Origin: Sulfurospirillum sp. 1612
Lineage (GTDB): Bacteria > Campylobacterota > Campylobacteria > Campylobacterales > Sulfurospirillaceae
Assembly: GCF_036556685.1 (NCBI RefSeq)
Contig: NZ_CP140614.1
Location: forward strand, 1,798,001 to 1,862,000
Direction of reading: 5' to 3'
DNA: 64,000 nucleotides
Under the pieces are notes generated by a model that did not search any database, was not told the DNA's origin, and saw only the letters and a program-made list of their open reading frames with translations. Shown here one piece after another: positions 54,501 to 62,833 of this stretch (position 1 is the first letter of the stretch; every line of letters begins with the position of its first letter). The position numbers and the translations under genes are program-made.

Positions 54501-57500
54501 TTAATACCATTTCTATCAATTACCGAGCTTAGCCCGACATGTAAATTTTTACTAGAGCCTAAAAAGTCACTCTTATCGTATGTTAATCCCGCACTTCCCT
54601 CGATATTTGCAGGAGTAAATGTCGCGCTTAATGCACTCAATTTCAATCCATCGACCCCAGGGATAGCAACCGTTGTTCCATCGGCTAACTTGATGGTTCC
54701 ACTTAAACCACTACTTGAGATTTTGAAACTGTTGAGCTCTAAAGCAAGATTATCGATGCCTTTGTAGCTAAAAATTCCATTGAGTCCAATCTTGATATCT
54801 TCAAGAGAACTCTCAAGATCAAAAGAGCCACTGAGATTTTTAAAGATAAAATTATCATTATTTATATGTAGATCATGAGGCATGCTCCATCTGACATCAG
54901 AGTCAACCAAACTCAATAATGCTTTGGCTTGAGCACTTGATTCTGTAAAGATCGGACTCAAATCCAAAAATCCATCAAACGCATTAATCGCAAGCGGAAT
55001 ATTTTTGGTCGAGTCAATATGTACCCCCACTTTGCTTAGGACAAGTGAGGCATGTCCGGCCACAAGGGTCATCACTTTAGCCGGTGCGAACGCTGCTGAT
55101 ATATCACCGGCAAAACCACTACTGCTCACTTCCAAATTTCCAATCGTAAGATTTCCGACATTAAACTGTGACAGCAATGCTGCATGCACTACTGAATTGC
55201 CTTGGAGCGACACTTTATATTTACTTCCTACTTTTTTTACGATGCCACTCACTCCGCTTAAGACCACAGAGTTATCCCCTTTTTTATAAGTAAAGACTTG
55301 ATTTGTTGAAAAAGAGTAGGTTCCCGAACTTTGATATGTAAGCGCAATGGGTTCCACATTACCATCAAAAAGTTTACCAAAATAGAGTCTGCCATCAGCT
55401 TGATCAATGCCGCCACTGCCACTGCTGCTCGCATGACCGTCTATATTTGAAAGCTCAATTCTGACATCTTCACTTCTCGTTCCCAAATCAAGAATTGTAA
55501 GTTCAACTGCTGCCCCTTCAAATGCCATATTCCAATAGATACCTTCTCGTGATATAGTAGCATCATCAAGCGTGACGTGTCCAAGTGTCGCGGTACCAAT
55601 CTGATAATGCGTAAAATCTGCTGCCGCATCAAAGGTTATGATTGGATTCAATAGATTATTGAGATCAATCGTGCCACTGATACTCGTCACACTGACATAT
55701 TTATTCGCATTGTTTTCATCTTGTAATAAAGTATGAGAGCTTTGCAATGACCATTTATAAATGCCTTTTTGCGTTTGTGTATCGCTGATATTTTGCCCTA
55801 TTTTTTTGAAATCACTGGGACTTCTTCGACCTCTAGTGGGCATGGTTCTACCCTTTGTTGCTTGTTGCAATGCATCGTCTACTGTCGTGCTAGAGAGTGG
55901 AGATAATGCAATAATCTCGCCATCTAATAAAGAGCCAAAATTAATATTGGCATTGATATCAGATAATCCTATCTTAAAATCATCTCGCGTCAAAGTGAGA
56001 CTTACAGTAGGAGTCGTACCGCTTGGAAATTCTACTTTTACATTTTTTTCCGGCCAAACATCAAAACCATTGAGACCGATACTCAAATCTCCTTTGAATC
56101 CCTCTTTTGAAATCGTCGAGTTCTCCAAAGAGACCGCTGTAATATTTTCTAAAATTCCACCATTGGCACTCAGATCAACCGAACCATTCACATTCAAAGT
56201 CGGATTTTTTAAATCGGATAAATCAATAGTTCCTAACATCTCTTTGATTTTAAGGGAAGTCCCTTGTATGTCATGAATCCCGCTTAAATTCCAGCTATAA
56301 ATATCACCACTTAAACTCGATAGGGTCGCTTTAGCATTATCGAGCAAATCTCCGAAGAATACATCAGCACTGAAGTCTTTGAATCCGATTTTCAACCCAC
56401 TGGTAGTAACACTGAGTTTGATCATTGGTGGTTTATCCTGATTAAAGAGAAGTTTGACATTCTTATCCTTCCAGATATCGACATCACTCAGTGTAGCAAA
56501 TAGTGTGGCTTCAAAACCACTTTTTGAAAGCATCGCATTTTCGACTCCTGCATTCGTAACATACTCAAATACAGTACCATAATTATGTAAATCTGCCAGG
56601 GCATTAAACGCAATGGAAGGATTGCTGAAATCACTCAAATCGATACTACCACTGAGATTTTTAAGTAACACACTACTACCTGCTAGCAAATGCTCTCCTG
56701 TGATGCTCCAAGTGTAGTTTTGTGCCGTATTGCTTAACTCTTGGACTTTATCTACAGCGGAGTTAACACCATCGAGATTGGGGGCACTACTTTGTATCTC
56801 AGCGGTTGCATCAGCGAGTAATGTACCAAAATTTAGATTTGCATGCAGATTAGAGAGCCCCATTTTAAAGTCATTTTTACTAATAGCGATATTGAAAGTC
56901 GGATCTTGCGTAAAGTTAAGCTTCACGCCTTTTTCTGACCAAATATCAACACTGGTAAGATGCGGGCTTAAACTCGCGCTAAAACCCTCTTTTGAGATAT
57001 CTGCGTTCATATTGATGGCATCTACAGAGGTTAATAACCCACCATATTCATGTAAGTCTGCCGTCGAGGTAAAGTGTATTTGAGGGTTTTCCAATTTGGA
57101 AATATCCAGCGTACCACTCAAAGACGTCAATAACACTTTCGAATCATTGATAAGTTTTTTTGAACCGCTGATTGCCCAATCGTACTGACCATTGATAGAA
57201 GCCCCCAGATTATCGGTAATGGCATTAAGTTGTGCCTCTGCTCCTTGCAGTAAATCTCCAAAATACAATTTGGCCGCACCACCACTCAATCCAAGAGACA
57301 CTTCATCTGCCGCTAATGCCAACTTAATAGTCGGTGGCGTGATAAACTTCATCCTCACGCTGTTTTCAACGCTTCCTCGATCCAATATCGTAATAGGGTC
57401 CGATTCCCCACTGGCACTAATACTACCCACAAAACCTGATGGCGACACATCGAGATGCACAGAAGCTTCTTTAATCGCTTGCAAAAGAGGATTGCTTATG

Positions 57501-59581
57501 ATAGTGAGATCAAGGGTACTGTCCAAATGTACGGATCGGTTTGTTAAATCAAAACTTGCATTGATTCCCTTGAGTGAAAAATTACTTCCTAATAGATAGA
57601 CTTTTGTAGACGTTGGAAAACTCAAAGTATATTTTTTGGCATTGTCGATACTATTACCGAGTGTGGCAACAACATGTGAAATCATGCCGCCTGTGCTGTT
57701 TTGGGCACCTTGTAAGAGATCTCCGAAATCCACCTTAGCGTTTAATTCTCCAAAATCAAAATCAATGCCATTTTGGCTAATATTAACCCCAACCGAAGGA
57801 GTGCCCGTCACTTTTAAAATGACATCTTTACCCGGACCTCCTCTATCTAAAAGCGTGATATCATCAATTCCGGCATCTGCTTGCAAATGGGCACTAAATC
57901 CTTGTGAAGAAATCGTCGCACTGATGGTTGAACCACTGAGTTTTTTCAAAATCGGATCGCTATAATCATCTAAATTAACACTAATATTGCCAAGGGAGAT
58001 GATTTTGGTATCATAATTAAATTTAAAGTTTCCATCCAATCCCTCTAGAGCAAAATTGCTCCCTAACAGATAGGCTTTGGAAATATTACTAAAATTGAGA
58101 GAAAATTCTTTTGTTTCATCTAATGTGAGATCAATATCTGCTTTGAGAGAGCTAATTGCTCCCCCTGCTTCGCTTTTTGCGCTTTGAATAATATCACCAA
58201 AGTCAAGCGTGGCGCTGACACCTGAGAGATCAAATGAAGGCATACTCTGGGTATCTGCTATATTGATAGAAAAACTCGGAAGAGTCTGTGATGAAAAATC
58301 TAGTTTGACATCTTTTCCGACACCGCCCCGATCCAAAATCGTCATTGATGGCAATGCAGCAGCTAGCGTAATCGAGGCACTCATACCATTTTTTGAAATA
58401 TTCGCACTCAAAGTTGCATCGCGCATCTGTTTCAAGATAAGATTATCATACGCGCTAAAATCAACCTTGGATACCAATGATAGTTTCGGAAGCAGATAAT
58501 TAGAGATATCTAAGCCCAGATTAAAATCACTCAATTTTATCTTTTTACCCAACAGATAAGCTTCAGCATTATTCATGGTTAGCGCATAGCTATCGGTTGC
58601 ATTTTCATCTAAGTTTTCAAGGGTTGCTGTGATTGCGTTTGCAGTATCTGAGACATCTGTCAAAAGGGTACCAAACGCTAAAGTAGCATTGAGACCACTC
58701 ATATCTATCTGAGGAAGGTTGTCTCCTATATGATAACTGACATTGACATTTCCAGAATTTATTGCCAATTTAACATTTTTTGAAGGCCATATTGTGATAT
58801 CTTTCTGACTGACAGGGATATCGAGACTAAAAGTATTAGGCAATAATTTACTCGTATCAGAGAGATCAATACTAGACAATGTACTCAAAAATCCCTTTAA
58901 AGTAATCTTCCCTTCTACTTTATTATTAGCAGGAGTCGCTGAGATGACTATTTTGCTAATTGCAATATCGGCAATATCAGAATTCAAAGCCAATGGCGTA
59001 TTGTAGGTAATATCGCCCATGGTAATATTGTGATCTCTCACGTGGAGATTGCTAAAGTCAACCGGTATGGTGTTATCAATATTAAAGTGATCCAGGTAGG
59101 GAATCGTAATCGTACCACTTCCTGAAATCTTGCCATCTGCAATCGCAACACTTGCATCAAGTGTTAATTTAAAACCTGCGATATAATATATCCCCTCCAC
59201 GCCGATAGTATCTGTTTTTTCTTCGCTACTTTCTTTCACAACTCTCAATGAAAATTCATAGGATTGTTCCAATTGTGGGGTGAAACTCCATGTCCAAATA
59301 CCCGTTCCTTTTGCCCGACTCCACGTCGCTCCTCCATCGGTTGTGATTTCAACATGCAATTTTTCTACAGGGGTATTTTTATCATCACTCTCCAAAAGCC
59401 CTCTTACAATGACTCTACCATTTTTTAAATCCTCTTGATAAAATTCAATCTCATGAGGTAAGGAATCAAATTCTCTACCATTGATTGTAATTTCATCTAC
59501 AAAACCTATATCATCGGCATTTACATAAGTATTGGCCCAGGAAAAAACTGTAAAAATCAGTAATAATAAAAAAGCTTTCAA
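51518..59581 (-). CDS. Giant secreted repeat protein (2687 aa), unknown function
   Basis: Signal peptide MKAFLLLLIFTVFSWA. Residues ~25-130 hold an Ig-like module (EITTDGGATWSRAKGTGIWTW). From ~180 to ~1560 runs a beta-rich array with a recurring F-G-(D/T/S)-L-L block at about 304, 462, 618, 776, 918, 1076, 1217, 1403 and a weaker one near 1538. Each unit also has SKEGF-type and DLS-NP-type strands. Region ~1900-2200 (SIYGLGGGVVYN, ASGYFMIDTRQLAFGLGYHF) recalls the beta-rich DUF6603 style, weakly. Two SbsA-like Ig modules lie at ~2225-2400, and the tail is Pro/Gly-rich (PGGGIPGGIPGGAIPGG). Cell-surface or secreted; role unknown. Confidence 0.75.
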   Translation of the reverse strand: MKAFLLLLIFTVFSWANTYVNADDIGFVDEITINGREFDSLPHEIEFYQEDLKNGRVIVRGLLESDDKNTPVEKLHVEITTDGGATWSRAKGTGIWTWSFTPQLEQSYEFSLRVVKESSEEKTDTIGVEGIYYIAGFKLTLDASVAIADGKISGSGTITIPYLDHFNIDNTIPVDFSNLHVRDHNITMGDITYNTPLALNSDIADIAISKIVISATPANNKVEGKITLKGFLSTLSSIDLSDTSKLLPNTFSLDIPVSQKDITIWPSKNVKLAINSGNVNVSYHIGDNLPQIDMSGLNATLAFGTLLTDVSDTANAITATLENLDENATDSYALTMNNAEAYLLGKKIKLSDFNLGLDISNYLLPKLSLVSKVDFSAYDNLILKQMRDATLSANISKNGMSASITLAAALPSMTILDRGGVGKDVKLDFSSQTLPSFSINIADTQSMPSFDLSGVSATLDFGDIIQSAKSEAGGAISSLKADIDLTLDETKEFSLNFSNISKAYLLGSNFALEGLDGNFKFNYDTKIISLGNISVNLDDYSDPILKKLSGSTISATISSQGFSAHLQADAGIDDITLLDRGGPGKDVILKVTGTPSVGVNISQNGIDFDFGELNAKVDFGDLLQGAQNSTGGMISHVVATLGNSIDNAKKYTLSFPTSTKVYLLGSNFSLKGINASFDLTNRSVHLDSTLDLTIISNPLLQAIKEASVHLDVSPSGFVGSISASGESDPITILDRGSVENSVRMKFITPPTIKLALAADEVSLGLSGGAAKLYFGDLLQGAEAQLNAITDNLGASINGQYDWAISGSKKLINDSKVLLTSLSGTLDISKLENPQIHFTSTADLHEYGGLLTSVDAINMNADISKEGFSASLSPHLTSVDIWSEKGVKLNFTQDPTFNIAISKNDFKMGLSNLHANLNFGTLLADATAEIQSSAPNLDGVNSAVDKVQELSNTAQNYTWSITGEHLLAGSSVLLKNLSGSIDLSDFSNPSIAFNALADLHNYGTVFEYVTNAGVENAMLSKSGFEATLFATLSDVDIWKDKNVKLLFNQDKPPMIKLSVTTSGLKIGFKDFSADVFFGDLLDNAKATLSSLSGDIYSWNLSGIHDIQGTSLKIKEMLGTIDLSDLKNPTLNVNGSVDLSANGGILENITAVSLENSTISKEGFKGDLSIGLNGFDVWPEKNVKVEFPSGTTPTVSLTLTRDDFKIGLSDINANINFGSLLDGEIIALSPLSSTTVDDALQQATKGRTMPTRGRRSPSDFKKIGQNISDTQTQKGIYKWSLQSSHTLLQDENNANKYVSVTSISGTIDLNNLLNPIITFDAAADFTHYQIGTATLGHVTLDDATISREGIYWNMAFEGAAVELTILDLGTRSEDVRIELSNIDGHASSSGSGGIDQADGRLYFGKLFDGNVEPIALTYQSSGTYSFSTNQVFTYKKGDNSVVLSGVSGIVKKVGSKYKVSLQGNSVVHAALLSQFNVGNLTIGNLEVSSSGFAGDISAAFAPAKVMTLVAGHASLVLSKVGVHIDSTKNIPLAINAFDGFLDLSPIFTESSAQAKALLSLVDSDVRWSMPHDLHINNDNFIFKNLSGSFDLESSLEDIKIGLNGIFSYKGIDNLALELNSFKISSSGLSGTIKLADGTTVAIPGVDGLKLSALSATFTPANIEGSAGLTYDKSDFLGSSKNLHVGLSSVIDRNGIKNFTVNTNALEAIEIPDFAKMTFPSVRVAPSFDDFWMSFNGTIKPTNAIFSVASELEYQGLKISKEGISIESAGMEFDVSGASGSLGGFSLSIEKLGLGFSSNKLFVSTKGVLSLASVAEAGAGLKLYSDGDVDVDSIKIKVSNPGVTFNGEIAWYKNDPIYGNGFGTLSPLQLKLANVFSVEGEFKIGEHPEKGFYWMAKAAGSIGGSGIPLGPLSIYGLGGGVVYNMSYTKVGKSYTFAPSGEHNSIIIFSALLGTPDMGYTWHGNVEMMIDTAGQFTINAERTYIISTKEGEPENRKVSGRIEYANSPASLHISASANITFFGIGLKAENNAVDILLSTGEKHIFVGQKAIEGFSNATNNPITITVLGLDASGYFMIDTRQLAFGLGYHFYKKWSLDWTGPNPWASAEVDAEAGALMRYNPFFMLMYAEAGATFSVGYAGLDTSLGADVKMELATPNPSYLWGKVGISALGETFHFSGYIYGSGRPDGGQKKSKLLFDHIEPYNEIDISVMPEFKIVSMFNKSITSFEDVKLTKKSTGVDVPVGIDKSYKTEPKEIIVIPSSPLAPDSKYTLSGTLHYHDNTEDTTENFKKDFKTTKLNRLEFSEIVASITPENGRTNVFEEEPVTIQYKEIMKYLKEDNELFSNYEVQVANSKNEAISGTYSYNSEHLRAYFVPATPLRIYHYCVRNSDGSVMETFKTAQGEYLNPFNGYKVDGAVGNDASPVTVPSRISKTKLENVNLGKYYDGSSRGSGSREGGDDESYSYYTNNAYNITVTDKSKNQIVYYSTFSVSGNNILKEEERRFDEMKDQLHPSLSISYNVNPARGDEARIEIYSDLDNIGITHHSILYKITTTWEVEGLGTVIKENDWNDKGKYGRLPEVRFEGHDIMALRRANITYYVDEGGTKRDLFTIENIGFVNGDAYSTAEAEEREAQVNDMVDKASLQENIFDNPGSSTPGGGLVPGGGIPGGIPGGAIPGGFDGGVIQNFKLGM

Positions 59582-59605
59582 AGCGGCTCCTTCTCAGAGA
59601 TAGAA

Positions 59606-59642
59606 TTTTATAAGCATCATGATAAACATCATGCTTATAAAA
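59606..59642 (-). promoter_or_regulatory. Intercistronic hairpin between beta-barrel and giant-protein genes
   Basis: 12-bp perfect inverted repeat TTTTATAAGCAT/ATGCTTATAAAA with a 13-nt loop that can add three more pairs. It lies 9 nt after the barrel stop and 24 nt before the giant-protein ATG. On the minus strand no T run follows, so it may act as mRNA stabiliser or partial attenuator. Confidence 0.5.
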
Positions 59643-59651
59643 TCTGTTAAT

Positions 59652-61229
59652 CTAGAAATTTAGAGAGTAAGAGAGTTTCCCTCTAAATTGGTTGTAACTA
59701 TTAGTCGCATCATCTTCGACATCATAATGAATCTGTTCTAGCAGCAATCTGATGATTTGTCGTCCTTTTGGGTCCAATCGATAGGTCACTCTAAACTGAT
59801 AGGTACTGTTTTGAGTATCATTGCTGATATCTTGATAGGCATAGCGACTCAGGTAATAAAAATCCAATGCCAATCTTCGACTGTAGTCATATCCCATGTC
59901 CAGCTTGATGCCATAATTATTGTTGACATTACTGGATTTGACTCTTTGATAATTCAATCCCACGGTCACACGATATGATTTTTCTTTATCGATTCTCTTT
60001 TTATATCCGATTGTTGTGCGAATTGAATTTGTGGTCGAAGTATTGAGCGAAGAGTTGTGGTCGGTCAATTTATTGTATTCATACCCCACACCATATCTCC
60101 AGCCATCTTTTCGTCTCACATTCATATCAATACCTGCGGTTTGAGAACCGGTATCGGTACCTCTTCCTTTGGTATCACGATTGGAAAATCGTACATTGAT
60201 ATCCGATCTTTTGATAAAATCGGGACGATATGAAAAAGAGAGATTTTCATAATAGACTCGCTGCGTACCCCCCAGACTTCCATCCAGATTATCGCGTCTT
60301 GCACGCAATCCTAATCTCGCACTTAATTTTTGATTGATTCTCCACGTATTTGAATTTTCAAATTGTTCGGTATCTTGTGGTGCACTGCCAGAGAGCGAAA
60401 TAAAATCTGTGCCAACTCGTGTATAGGTAAAATTACTTCGAATAGATCGCAAATTTGGTTTTGTGAGGACTTTCAATAACAAAGCATTACTCGAAGACGT
60501 GGGTTTGCCATGGGATAAATCATCGGTAGCATCTACGATGGCAAATTGCCCTTTTAGGGTAACATATCTGTTAAATCGCCATCGTCCATCTACGCCGATA
60601 CTCACACCTTTTTTACCCAAATTGGTGCTATTGGTATCGCCAGTGGAGAGATCATCCTGATAAGACGCTGCGCTGATGGCAATCTCTTTGGAACGCTCAT
60701 GAATATATTTTGCTTCAAACGCGCCAGAATATCCCGTCGGTACCTCATATTGGTCTTTCGTATACACTTCTCTCCACAGGCTCTTTTTATACCCTGCAAT
60801 CATCGAATAGTTCCACGTGTGATCTTTCTTGGGCGAAGTATAAACAGCCTTGATACCCTTGACACTACCACCATAAACATAGGGATTATAAGAAGCAGCA
60901 ACATCACCGACTTCTAAACGCCAGATTTTAGTGATGAAATACGCGTGTAAGTACAATAATTCAAATCCATCTTTTTGTATTCTACTATCATTGGTACCCC
61001 GCGCTCTGATATCCACTCCAGCTTGTCCCCCCTGTAGAGGGCCTGCAAATCGCAAGGACAACTCTTCATCATGAGTCGTTCCCTCTTTATCACTCGTACT
61101 AGAGCCACCACTCACATCGATATTTTCAATATAAGCATTCAACCGACCACTCGCTCTCCATTCATCTGCAATATCTGCTGCATAAACTCCTGAGGTTAGG
61201 AGTGATGCAATAATAAGTAAATTTTTCAT
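59652..61229 (-). CDS. Outer-membrane beta-barrel protein
   Basis: 525 aa. Signal peptide MKNLLIIASLLTSGVYAAD. The mature chain is a series of amphipathic strands with alternating aromatic/hydrophobic residues (FYYLSRYAYQDISN, YQFRVTYRLDP, YGVGYEYNKLTD) and ends KLSYSLNF, a C-terminal Phe as used by the BAM insertion signal. No plug or TonB box was seen. Possible export pore or anchor for the giant protein encoded next. Its start overlaps the CARDB protein stop by 4 nt. Confidence 0.78.
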   Translation of the reverse strand: MKNLLIIASLLTSGVYAADIADEWRASGRLNAYIENIDVSGGSSTSDKEGTTHDEELSLRFAGPLQGGQAGVDIRARGTNDSRIQKDGFELLYLHAYFITKIWRLEVGDVAASYNPYVYGGSVKGIKAVYTSPKKDHTWNYSMIAGYKKSLWREVYTKDQYEVPTGYSGAFEAKYIHERSKEIAISAASYQDDLSTGDTNSTNLGKKGVSIGVDGRWRFNRYVTLKGQFAIVDATDDLSHGKPTSSSNALLLKVLTKPNLRSIRSNFTYTRVGTDFISLSGSAPQDTEQFENSNTWRINQKLSARLGLRARRDNLDGSLGGTQRVYYENLSFSYRPDFIKRSDINVRFSNRDTKGRGTDTGSQTAGIDMNVRRKDGWRYGVGYEYNKLTDHNSSLNTSTTNSIRTTIGYKKRIDKEKSYRVTVGLNYQRVKSSNVNNNYGIKLDMGYDYSRRLALDFYYLSRYAYQDISNDTQNSTYQFRVTYRLDPKGRQIIRLLLEQIHYDVEDDATNSYNQFRGKLSYSLNF

Positions 61230-62071
61230 AGAGTAGCACTCTCTTCATTATTGAATTCATCAGATTCAATAATATTATCACTAGGGTCAATCGTAATAGT
61301 AATGGGGCTACTAGAAGGACAAACATAAGCAGGCATGGGTTTTGAAAGAGTTTGAGTTTCCCCTGGCGCGAGATTACCATCATAATTATAGGTAGCATTG
61401 TTGCCACAATAACTAATCCTATACGTAATCGGAGCGATGGCTGTACCTGCTCCAATATTCATAATTTTAAAATATACTTCAGAAACGGATGCATCTATAA
61501 TCGTTACTGTGAGATCTGGCAATGCACCACCTGCGGCAGCAGGAGCACCACTTGCGGTCTGATAGACTTCTTGACCGGCAATTTTTGGAACATCGCGTGT
61601 CCACTCACCCAAACTCTCACCCCAGAGATTATTGCCCGCTAATTCAATCAACTTGTATTGACCATTAATCTCATCAAACAAAAATCTAGAATACCCTACT
61701 TTTTTGATTTGTGTTGTACCATTGGTTACTTCGTAGCGTTTATCCCATTTGACATAAAGATAACGTTTGATGCCATCACTAGTAATTTTATCGACCCAAT
61801 AATCAAAGCTTAGGATATCGTAAGTTCTAAAGTCTTTTTCAATAGCTTCACTAAAAATCATATAGTCTTGAATAAACCGATCCTCTGAGACTAAAGAGAA
61901 AAATCCTTGTGAATCTTGTTCTTCATAATATCCCATGAGTTGCTTAAAGACCTCTTTGACTTTATCATCTCGACTTTGATCCAAAACCACGATGTCTTTA
62001 TCATACTGAGAATCTGCAAAACTCGGCATAACAAACAGTAACAACATCATGAAGACAATATTTTTCATCAT
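61226..62071 (-). CDS. Exported protein with N-terminal conserved domain and C-terminal CARDB domain
   Basis: 281 aa from ATG 62071 (GGAGGG 7 nt upstream). Signal peptide MMKNIVFMMLLLFVMPSFA. Residues ~25-165 form a domain (YWVDKITSDGIKRYLYVKWD) shared with the broken lipoprotein gene upstream. Residues ~185-281 are CARDB-like: PDLTVTIIDASVSEVYFKI, NIGAGTA, LAPGETQTL and SDEFNNEE. CARDB is a cell-adhesion-type Ig module. Translationally coupled to the beta-barrel gene. Confidence 0.72.
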   Translation of the reverse strand: MMKNIVFMMLLLFVMPSFADSQYDKDIVVLDQSRDDKVKEVFKQLMGYYEEQDSQGFFSLVSEDRFIQDYMIFSEAIEKDFRTYDILSFDYWVDKITSDGIKRYLYVKWDKRYEVTNGTTQIKKVGYSRFLFDEINGQYKLIELAGNNLWGESLGEWTRDVPKIAGQEVYQTASGAPAAAGGALPDLTVTIIDASVSEVYFKIMNIGAGTAIAPITYRISYCGNNATYNYDGNLAPGETQTLSKPMPAYVCPSSSPITITIDPSDNIIESDEFNNEESATL

Positions 62072-62105
62072 TTTCTTGCCCTCCCCTTTAATATTTTTAT
62101 CCTTA

Positions 62106-62138
62106 ATATTACTACGAAGGCATTGCAAAAGCATTGCA
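62106..62138 (-). promoter_or_regulatory. Tandem-repeat operator and -10 element upstream of CARDB-protein gene
   Basis: Two copies of CATTGCA (62121-62127, 62132-62138) separated by 4 nt give an 11-bp period, as bound by OmpR/PhoB-type regulators. On the minus strand the TGCAATG repeat is followed after 9 nt by TAATAT (62106-62111), a -10-like hexamer, so the repeats cover the -35 region as a Pho box does. Confidence 0.6.
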
Positions 62139-62232
62139 AAATGAACAAATTGTTAATAAATTGTTAATAAAATGTTAATCTGTGATTATGTGTGTCATTT
62201 TAGAGAAAGTTTTAAAGAAGCGGTTATCATAC

Positions 62233-62269
62233 AATCGGAAACAAAATCATATGTTTTTTGTTTCCGATT
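62233..62269. terminator. Perfect 14-bp hairpin after the broken lipoprotein gene
   Basis: AATCGGAAACAAAA (62233-62246) and its exact complement (62256-62269) flank a 9-nt loop. It lies 20 nt past the lipoprotein-gene stop on the minus strand. The arm itself contains a T-rich stretch but no run follows the stem on that side, so efficiency is uncertain. It would insulate the lipoprotein transcript from the next promoter at 62106-62138. Confidence 0.5.
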
Positions 62270-62289
62270 TTCAATTGATACACTAGAGG

Positions 62290-62772
62290 TTATTGCCAGC
62301 CAGGCAAGCTCTCACCCCACAGTATATCACCTGATAATCCAATCAGTTTATATTTACCTTTGATAGTTTCAAATAATAATCGTGTTGTCCCTGTTTGTCG
62401 ATGCTCTTTCGTATTATTAATGATAGTGTAACGTTTATCCCATCTGACATAAAGATAACGCTTGGTACCATCACTGGTGATTTTATCGACCCAATACTGA
62501 AACCCAAGAATATGATACGTATTAAAATCTTGTTCTATTGCTTCTTGAAAGGCCATATAATCTTGATGAAATCCACGCCGTGAGACAAAGGTAAAGAATT
62601 TTTGTATATTTTGTGCTTGATACTGATTCATCAGTCGTTTAAATGTTTATTCGACTTTGACATAGCTGATGTCTTCTCCTGCAACGATGTTGTTATTTTG
62701 TTGTGGTGTTTTCATGCAACCCCATGAAAAAAATAACAAAAACACAATCATCAATATTTTTTTTATCATCAT
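62290..62772 (-). pseudogene. Lipoprotein paralogue interrupted by one in-frame stop codon
   Basis: From ATG 62772 (AAGGAG 5 nt upstream) the frame reads a lipoprotein signal MMIKKILMIVFLLFFSWGC with lipobox Cys, and continues to KVE. It then meets TAA at 62647-62649 (codon 42). The same frame goes on for 118 codons with TFKRLMNQYQAQNIQKFF and YWVDKITSDGTKRYLYVRWD, closely matching the N-terminal domain of the CARDB protein downstream. A single GAA-to-TAA change explains the break (the paralogue has KVKEVFKQL here). Otherwise intact, so the loss looks recent, unless the stop is read through or is a sequencing error. Confidence 0.75.
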
Positions 62773-62798
62773 TTTATCTCCTTTTTATGAATCATTCC

Positions 62799-62831
62799 AT
62801 CATACTCAATAGACATTGCAAATTCATTGCA
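62799..62831 (-). promoter_or_regulatory. Tandem-repeat operator and -10 element upstream of lipoprotein gene
   Basis: CATTGCA at 62814-62820 and 62825-62831, again 4 nt apart. On the minus strand the repeat is followed by exactly 9 nt and then TATGAT (62799-62804), the same geometry as the second site. It lies 2 nt past the response-regulator stop and 42 nt before the lipoprotein ATG. Confidence 0.62.
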
Positions 62832-62833
62832 TT

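Noticed and set aside
52391-58499. Many 60-170-codon frames on the plus strand under the giant gene
   Set aside because: They are antisense shadows of a repetitive, Ser/Asp-rich coding sequence; none has a ribosome site or family signature.
62139-62180. TTGTTAATAAATTGTTAATAAAATGTTAA repeats as an origin-type iteron set
   Set aside because: Three loose AT-rich copies are next to a promoter, with no DnaA boxes or replication genes; they read better as an AT-rich upstream promoter element.
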